Source: Pseudomonadota bacterium
GTDB lineage: Bacteria; Pseudomonadota; Gammaproteobacteria; Xanthomonadales; Xanthomonadaceae
DNA: 10,737 nt
Assembly (NCBI GenBank): GCA_023391775.1
Contig: JAEWAG010000255.1
Location: forward strand, 1 to 10,737
Direction: 5' to 3'
Positions 6,830 to 10,737 of this stretch are shown piece after piece (position 1 is the stretch's first letter; each line of letters starts with the position of its first letter). Made by a program: the position numbers and the translations under genes. The notes beneath the pieces are model-generated. The model did no database searches. It had not been told where the DNA came from and saw nothing but the letters and a program-made list of their open reading frames with translations.

Positions 6830-8266
6830 TCAGAACGCAACCTGCAGGCGGGTGAACACGGCCTTCTCGTCCTCGCGGTCGGCGCCGCCGGCGGCACCAC
6901 CGTCAAAGCCGGTCTGCAGGTAGTTCAGCACCAGCTTGAGGTTGGAATTGAGGTACCAGTTGACGCCGGCAACCCAGGCATCGGCACGGCGTGCGGAGGT
7001 TGCCGGATCGGCGTACAGCGGGAAGGCCGCCTCGTCGACGTCGAGCTCGCCGTAGCGCGCGACCAGTTCCCAGGCGCCCCAGCCATCCTTGCCGGGTGCG
7101 AACGGACGGGCCGGGGTCACGCCGCGGTAGCTGGCGTCCTCGCCGGTCAGGACCCAGCTGGCGGTGGCCTGCCAGGACGTGTGCTCCAGCTCGGCGGTGC
7201 CGCCGCCCACCCGCACCTCCTGGCTGGAGGAGGCGTACTCGGCCAGCAGGCCGAAGCCGTTGCGGTAGAAGTAGCCCTGCGGCGACCAGCGCGTGCGCCG
7301 CCCGTCCGCCTCCACCGCGCCGCGGTAGCCGAAGAACTGCTGCTGACCGGGCGTGCGGTAGCGCGCCAGCACGCTGTTGCCGGTGCCTTCCACGTCGCCG
7401 ACGCTGGCACCGAGGCCGAAGCCCAGCCCGGACCAGAAGCTGTCGCTGCCCTTGAGGGGCTCGAAGAACAGCCGGCCGGCGTACTCGAAGCGGCTGTCGG
7501 GGTTGGTGGTCGCCGCATCGCGGCCATCAACCGCGCCATTGAACACACCGACCGCGTAGGACACCTTGCCGGCAGCGAGATCACCCTGCAGCTGCACGCC
7601 GATATCGCGGTTGGGCAGCAGCTCGCTGGCCAGCGCACGTTCGATGTCCGACAGCGCCGAGGAGGACTGCAGCCGCTCCAGGCCCACCGGCGAGGTGAAC
7701 TTGCCCACCCGCACGGTGGCGGCCGGCGAGAACTTCAGGTCCGCGTAGGCATCGACGATGCTGGCGCTGTCGCCGGCGAACTCCGGTGTGAAGCGATAGC
7801 CCACCCACTTGCCCAGGGTGCCCTCGAAGATCGGGCGCGCGGTGCGCAGCAGGAAAGTGTCGTTGGCGCCGGGAGCGCCGCTGTTGAAGAAGCGGCCGTC
7901 ACCCTGCAGCAGGCCGCGGATCTTCAGCTCGTAGGCGCCGTCGCCGGAGCGGAACGCGGCGCCCTTGTCGCCCACCGCGACCACCGGGGCAGCCTTCTCC
8001 TTTGCCGTGCGCGCCTCCTCCTGCAGTTCCAGGTTGCGCTCCAGGGCGCGCAGGCGCTGGTCCAGGGCCTGCAGGTCCAGTTCCTGCCCGTCGCTCCCCG
8101 CCTGCCCCCCGTAACGTGCCTCCAGGGCCTGCAGGCGACGGGCCAGCTCCTCCACCGTCGGTGCGGTCTGGGCGAAAGCCGGAGCGGCAAGGGCAAGTGC
8201 GATGGCGCCCGCCAGCCAGGAGCGGGCAGTGCGGCCGGTGCTGCGCGTGTGCGTGCGGTTGTGCAT
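6830..8266 (-). CDS. OprO/OprP-family anion porin, probable sulfate-uptake channel
   Basis: A 478-residue outer-membrane protein. Residues 1-32 are a signal peptide (APAFA|Q). Residues about 36-93 are a charged heptad-like helix ([35 protein letters not shown]), probably a periplasmic trimeric coiled coil. From about residue 110 a beta-barrel follows with features of the phosphate-selective porin O/P family: [71 protein letters not shown], and a C-terminal phenylalanine for BAM recognition. The family includes phosphate/polyphosphate channels of Pseudomonas, but no phosphate gene is nearby. It is the first gene of the sulfate operon, so sulfate is the likelier substrate (inference). The ribosome site before the ATG at 8264-8266 is weak. 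Confidence 0.9.
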   Translation of the reverse strand: MHNRTHTRSTGRTARSWLAGAIALALAAPAFAQTAPTVEELARRLQALEARYGGQAGSDGQELDLQALDQRLRALERNLELQEEARTAKEKAAPVVAVGDKGAAFRSGDGAYELKIRGLLQGDGRFFNSGAPGANDTFLLRTARPIFEGTLGKWVGYRFTPEFAGDSASIVDAYADLKFSPAATVRVGKFTSPVGLERLQSSSALSDIERALASELLPNRDIGVQLQGDLAAGKVSYAVGVFNGAVDGRDAATTNPDSRFEYAGRLFFEPLKGSDSFWSGLGFGLGASVGDVEGTGNSVLARYRTPGQQQFFGYRGAVEADGRRTRWSPQGYFYRNGFGLLAEYASSSQEVRVGGGTAELEHTSWQATASWVLTGEDASYRGVTPARPFAPGKDGWGAWELVARYGELDVDEAAFPLYADPATSARRADAWVAGVNWYLNSNLKLVLNYLQTGFDGGAAGGADREDEKAVFTRLQVAF

Positions 8267-8313
8267 GGGGCAGGGGTCCCGTCGTAGGGGCCGGGGATCG
8301 GCCGTACGGGGAA

Positions 8314-8326
8314 AATACTCCGTATT
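8314..8326. promoter_or_regulatory. Palindrome in the porin/kbl divergent region, possible operator
   Basis: AATAC (8314-8318), TCC, GTATT (8322-8326) is a perfect 5-bp inverted repeat in an AT-rich island, 48 nt before the porin ATG. It could be a regulator site for the sulfate operon. CysB-type control would be expected for such an operon, but CysB sites are degenerate and I cannot assign this one. TATTTT (8312-8317 on the minus strand) overlaps it and could be a -10 box. Confidence 0.35.
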
Positions 8327-8361
8327 CAGCTTGCCGTCGGGAAATGACTTGCGGGCGGGTG

Positions 8362-8367
8362 CTTATA
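8362..8367 (-). promoter_or_regulatory. Candidate -10 box (TATAAG) for the porin-sbp-cysTWA operon
   Basis: TATAAG on the minus strand matches the -10 consensus at five of six bases, with a leader of about 90 nt that would include the palindrome at 8314-8326. No -35 box is recognisable, as is common for activator-dependent promoters. TATTTT at 8312-8317 is a competing choice. Confidence 0.35.
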
Positions 8368-8406
8368 GCGGATGCGCATGACGCCGGCCGCCTCCGGGGC
8401 CCCCGG

Positions 8407-8412
8407 TAGAAT
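8407..8412 (+). promoter_or_regulatory. Candidate -10 box (TAGAAT) for kbl
   Basis: TAGAAT lies 32 nt before the kbl ATG, in the sequence GGTAGAATGCGCG. There is no recognisable -35 box. The same hexamer at the same distance precedes the S46 peptidase gene. Confidence 0.5.
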
Positions 8413-8444
8413 GCGCGCTTTCCTTCTGCAGATAAGGCCTTGCC

Positions 8445-9641
8445 ATGTCCGACGCCGCCCTCGCCCGCTACCGCGCCCAGCTGGAGGACCTGCGCCAGCA
8501 GGGGCTGTTCAAGTCCGAGCGGGTGATCACCACCCCGCAGTCGGCCGAGATCGAGCTGGCCGACGGCCGTCGCGTGCTCAATTTCTGCGCCAACAACTAC
8601 CTGGGCCTGGCCGACCACCCGGAGATCATCGACGCGGCCCGCCAGGCCCTGGACAGCCACGGCTTCGGCATGGCCTCGGTGCGCTTCATCTGCGGCACCC
8701 AGGACCTACACAAGCAGCTGGAGGCGAAGATCGCGGAATTCTTCGGCACCGGGGACACCATCCTCTATGCGGCCTGCTTCGACGCCAACGGCGGCCTGTT
8801 CGAGCCGCTGCTGGACGAGAACGACGCAATCATCTCCGACTCGCTCAACCACGCCTCGATCATCGACGGCGTGCGCCTGTGCAAGGCCAGGCGCTACCGC
8901 TACGCCAACTGCGACATGGCCGACCTGGAAAAGCAGCTTCAGCAGGCCCGGGCCGACGGCGCCCGCACCATCATGGGCACCACCGACGGCGTGTTCTCGA
9001 TGGACGGCTTCATCGCCCCGCTGGACCAGATCACCGCGCTGGCCAGGAAGTACGACGCCCTGGTCCACATCGACGAGTGCCACGCCACCGGCTTCCTCGG
9101 CGCGACCGGCCGCGGCTCGGCCGAGGTCAAGGGCGTGATGGACCGGATCGACATCTTCACCGGCACCCTGGGCAAGGCCATGGGCGGCGCGCTGGGCGGA
9201 TTCACCACCGCGCGCGCGGAGATCATCGAGCTTCTGCGCCAGCGCTCGCGTCCCTACCTGTTCTCCAATTCGCTGCCGCCGCACGTGGTGGCCGCGGGGA
9301 CGAAGGCTTTCGACATGCTGTCCTCCGCCGGCGAGCTGCGCACCCGCCTGCAGGAGAACACGGCGTACTTCCGCGAGCGCATGAGCGCGGCCGGCTTCGA
9401 CATCAAGCCCGGCGTACATCCGATCTGCCCGGTGATGCTGTACGACGCGCCGCTGGCGCAGCGTTTCGCCGAACGCCTGCTTGAGGAAGGCATCTACGCG
9501 ATCGGCTTCTTCTTCCCGGTAGTGCCCAAGGGCCAGGCCCGCATCCGCACCCAGATGAGCGCGGCCCACACCCGCGAACACCTGGACCGGGCGATCGACG
9601 CGTTCACCCGCATCGGCCGCGAGCTCGGCGTGATCGGCTGA
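8445..9641 (+). CDS. kbl: Glycine C-acetyltransferase (2-amino-3-ketobutyrate CoA ligase)
   Basis: PLP-dependent alpha-oxoamine synthase that cleaves 2-amino-3-ketobutyrate with CoA to glycine and acetyl-CoA, completing the threonine degradation begun by Tdh. Its 398 residues equal the E. coli enzyme's length, and the two proteins align without obvious gaps. Motifs: [16 protein letters not shown] opening ([16 protein letters not shown]), [46 protein letters not shown] (cofactor-binding Asp), and [14 protein letters not shown] with K244 as the Schiff-base lysine. The C-terminus reads [26 protein letters not shown] (8434-8437) lies 7 nt before the ATG. It is not adjacent to tdh: the sulfate operon and a TorF-like gene, on the other strand, separate them. 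The stop is only 3 nt from the stop of the converging lipoprotein gene. Confidence 0.97.
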   Translation: MSDAALARYRAQLEDLRQQGLFKSERVITTPQSAEIELADGRRVLNFCANNYLGLADHPEIIDAARQALDSHGFGMASVRFICGTQDLHKQLEAKIAEFFGTGDTILYAACFDANGGLFEPLLDENDAIISDSLNHASIIDGVRLCKARRYRYANCDMADLEKQLQQARADGARTIMGTTDGVFSMDGFIAPLDQITALARKYDALVHIDECHATGFLGATGRGSAEVKGVMDRIDIFTGTLGKAMGGALGGFTTARAEIIELLRQRSRPYLFSNSLPPHVVAAGTKAFDMLSSAGELRTRLQENTAYFRERMSAAGFDIKPGVHPICPVMLYDAPLAQRFAERLLEEGIYAIGFFFPVVPKGQARIRTQMSAAHTREHLDRAIDAFTRIGRELGVIG

Positions 9642-9644
9642 GGG

Positions 9645-9926
9645 TCAGTCCGTGCGGGGCTGCACCGGCTGCGTTGCGGCCGGTGCGCCGCGGGCGATGC
9701 GCACGCCACGCGCCTTCATCCACGCGTCGAACTCGTCGGCGCTCATCTTCCGCCCTCCCTGCTCCATGTCGAAGCGGTAGTCCAGCGGGTTGTCGCTGCG
9801 GACGATGATGATCTCCTCCTCCACCGGAGGCGGGGCCGGCAACGCGGCCAGGTCGCGGGTCGGTTGCCCGGCACAGGCCGCCAGGCCGAGCAGGCTCAGG
9901 GGAAGGGTCAGTCGCAGTATGGACAT
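9645..9926 (-). CDS. Small predicted lipoprotein, unknown function
   Basis: A 93-residue protein. The N-terminus has a type II signal peptide: MSILRLTLPLSLLGLAAC, with LAAC as the lipobox and C18 the lipidated residue. The next residues (AGQP) lack Asp at +2, so outer-membrane sorting is likely. The mature part has a proline-rich linker (LPAPPPVEEE), a short hydrophobic strand IIIV, then DNPLDYRFDMEQGGRKMSA, DEFDAWMKARGVR and an Ala/Pro/Gln tail. I do not recognise a family. The ATG at 9924-9926 is chosen because AGGAG (9932-9936) lies 5 nt upstream and the signal peptide begins there; the frame stays open further upstream but that part is out-of-frame overlap with the pseudouridine synthase gene. 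It lies 38 nt after that gene and may be co-transcribed with it. Confidence 0.78.
   Translation of the reverse strand: MSILRLTLPLSLLGLAACAGQPTRDLAALPAPPPVEEEIIIVRSDNPLDYRFDMEQGGRKMSADEFDAWMKARGVRIARGAPAATQPVQPRTD
9662..9686 (+). other. Stem-loop just after kbl, inside the converging lipoprotein gene
   Basis: GCACCGGC (9662-9669) and GCCGGTGC (9679-9686) are perfect inverted 8-mers with a 9-nt loop, starting 20 nt after the kbl stop. No other structure is seen between kbl and the lipoprotein gene, which are 3 nt apart, so this could define the kbl mRNA 3' end. There is no T run. It is also coding sequence on the other strand, so chance is possible. Confidence 0.3.
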
Positions 9927-9931
9927 GGCAA

Positions 9932-9936
9932 CTCCT
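9932..9936 (-). promoter_or_regulatory. Ribosome binding site deciding the lipoprotein start
   Basis: AGGAG on the minus strand lies 5 nt before the ATG at 9924-9926 that opens the lipoprotein signal peptide. The longer reading from 10049 has no signal peptide and overlaps the upstream gene. Confidence 0.65.
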
Positions 9937-9964
9937 GGGTGGTGCAAGGGAATGCCGGGGCGCC

Positions 9965-10737
9965 TCAGGCGGCGGCCTGGCCGGAAGTGGATGGCGGCAG
10001 CGTGGGCGGGGCCAGGGCGTCGCGTTCGGCCGGCTGCAACAGGCGCCACTGGCCTTTGCCGAGCCCGCCCAGGGAAAGCGGGCCGATCGCCACGCGCACC
10101 AGGCGCAGCACCTCCAGGTCGAACGCGGCCAGCAGGCGCCGGATCTGGCGGTTGCGGCCCTCGTCGAGCACGATCTCCAGCCAGGCATTGCGCCCGCCGC
10201 TGCGCAGCAGGGTCGCACCCACCGCGCGCAGGTGCTCGCCATCAAGTTGGACGCCGGTGCACAAGGCGCGCAGCAGGGCGGCATCCGGGATCGCATCGAC
10301 CTGCACGTGGTAGGTCTTGTCCGGCCCGGACTGCGGGTCCAGCACCCGCGCAGCCCAGCCGGGGTCATTGCTGAAGAGCAGCAGGCCCTCACTGGCACGG
10401 TCCAGGCGCCCCACCGGCGCCAGCCATGGCAGGCCGGATCCGTCCAGGCATCGGTAGACGGTGTCGCGGCCCTGTTCGTCGCGCGCGGTGGTGACCAGCC
10501 CACGCGGCTTGTTCAGGACCAGGTAGTAGCGCTCCGGCCCGGCCGGTGCCTGCCCGTCGACGAGGATCCCGCGCAGTCCGTCGCTGACCGGATGCTCGGG
10601 ATCACGCACGACGCGCCCGTACAGCTGCACGCGGCCGGCCTGGATCCAGCGCGCGGCCTCGCTGCGCGAGCAGAGACCAGCCTTGGAAAGCACCCGGGCC
10701 AGTCCATGGCGGACGCCCGCTGCAGGAGGGCCGGACC
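9965..10737 (-). CDS. RsuA/RluB-family rRNA pseudouridine synthase, N-terminus beyond the window
   Basis: Converts a specific uridine of rRNA to pseudouridine. The N-terminal S4 RNA-binding domain is visible as HGLARVLSKAGLCSRSEAAR then IQAGRVQLYGRVV. The catalytic domain has YYLVLNKPRGLVTT, the active-site motif VGRLDRASEGLLLF (Asp codon at 10400-10402), DKTYHVQV, and DEGRNRQIRRLLAAF near the C-terminus. The nearest start codon, GTG at 10691-10693, would cut into the first helix of the S4 domain. The frame stays open to the window edge without an ATG, so the true start is probably outside. About 256 residues are visible. The S4 domain rules out RluE; RsuA, RluB and RluF orthology cannot be separated here. 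The lipoprotein gene follows 38 nt downstream. Confidence 0.92.
   Translation of the reverse strand, partial: SGPPAAGVRHGLARVLSKAGLCSRSEAARWIQAGRVQLYGRVVRDPEHPVSDGLRGILVDGQAPAGPERYYLVLNKPRGLVTTARDEQGRDTVYRCLDGSGLPWLAPVGRLDRASEGLLLFSNDPGWAARVLDPQSGPDKTYHVQVDAIPDAALLRALCTGVQLDGEHLRAVGATLLRSGGRNAWLEIVLDEGRNRQIRRLLAAFDLEVLRLVRVAIGPLSLGGLGKGQWRLLQPAERDALAPPTLPPSTSGQAAA

Noticed and set aside
8372..9484. Plus-strand frame overlapping kbl from 8372, considered as a leader peptide or alternative gene
   Set aside because: It is Arg/Gly/Pro-rich, out of frame with kbl, and begins upstream of the likely kbl -10 box, so it would not be transcribed from that promoter.
9927..10049. 41-residue N-terminal extension of the lipoprotein
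   Set aside because: It overlaps the pseudouridine synthase gene in another frame, is Arg/Pro-rich, and would bury the lipoprotein signal peptide.
1..10737. Mobile elements, CRISPR arrays, tRNAs, toxin-antitoxin or defence genes
   Set aside because: Searched by eye on both strands. I saw no transposase, integrase, direct-repeat array, tRNA-like cloverleaf or composition break; coding style is uniform across the window.

Overview
The window is GC-rich, densely coding bacterial DNA. It most resembles a gammaproteobacterium of the Xanthomonadaceae (Lysobacter / Luteimonas / Pseudoxanthomonas type). This is inferred from GC content, an S46-family dipeptidyl-peptidase, a TIGR02001 (TorF-like) outer-membrane protein, an OprO/OprP-type porin with a coiled-coil N-terminus, and kbl and tdh lying near each other. 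No tRNA, rRNA, CRISPR array, insertion sequence or phage gene is visible.

Layout. 1-673 (-): 5' part of an S46 serine peptidase, running off the left edge. 674-854: divergent promoter region. 855-1889 (+): tdh, threonine 3-dehydrogenase. 1912-1935: strong bidirectional terminator. 1957-2652 (-): TorF-like outer-membrane protein with its own promoter region. 2795-8266 (-): a five-gene sulfate-uptake operon transcribed porin, sbp, cysT, cysW, cysA. 8267-8444: divergent promoter region. 8445-9641 (+): kbl, glycine C-acetyltransferase. 9645-9926 (-): small predicted lipoprotein. 9965 to the right edge (-): RsuA/RluB-type pseudouridine synthase, truncated by the window end.

Two pathways are interleaved. 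Tdh and Kbl are the two consecutive enzymes that turn threonine into glycine plus acetyl-CoA. They are usually an adjacent pair but here lie about 6.5 kb apart on the same strand. Between them, on the opposite strand, sits a complete route for sulfate: an outer-membrane porin, the periplasmic binding protein Sbp, the permeases CysT and CysW, and the ATPase CysA. The porin heads the sulfate operon, so it is probably the outer-membrane entry route for sulfate, although its family is named for phosphate. A 9-bp GC hairpin lies just after sbp, where an mRNA-stabilising element would raise binding-protein output over permease output.

I find no convincing undescribed system. Most of the window is well-known housekeeping. 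The points worth following up are the porin's substrate, the intercistronic hairpin, the split tdh/kbl pair, an unassigned small lipoprotein, some unexplained palindromes in the intergenic regions, and a shared -10/leader architecture at three promoters.
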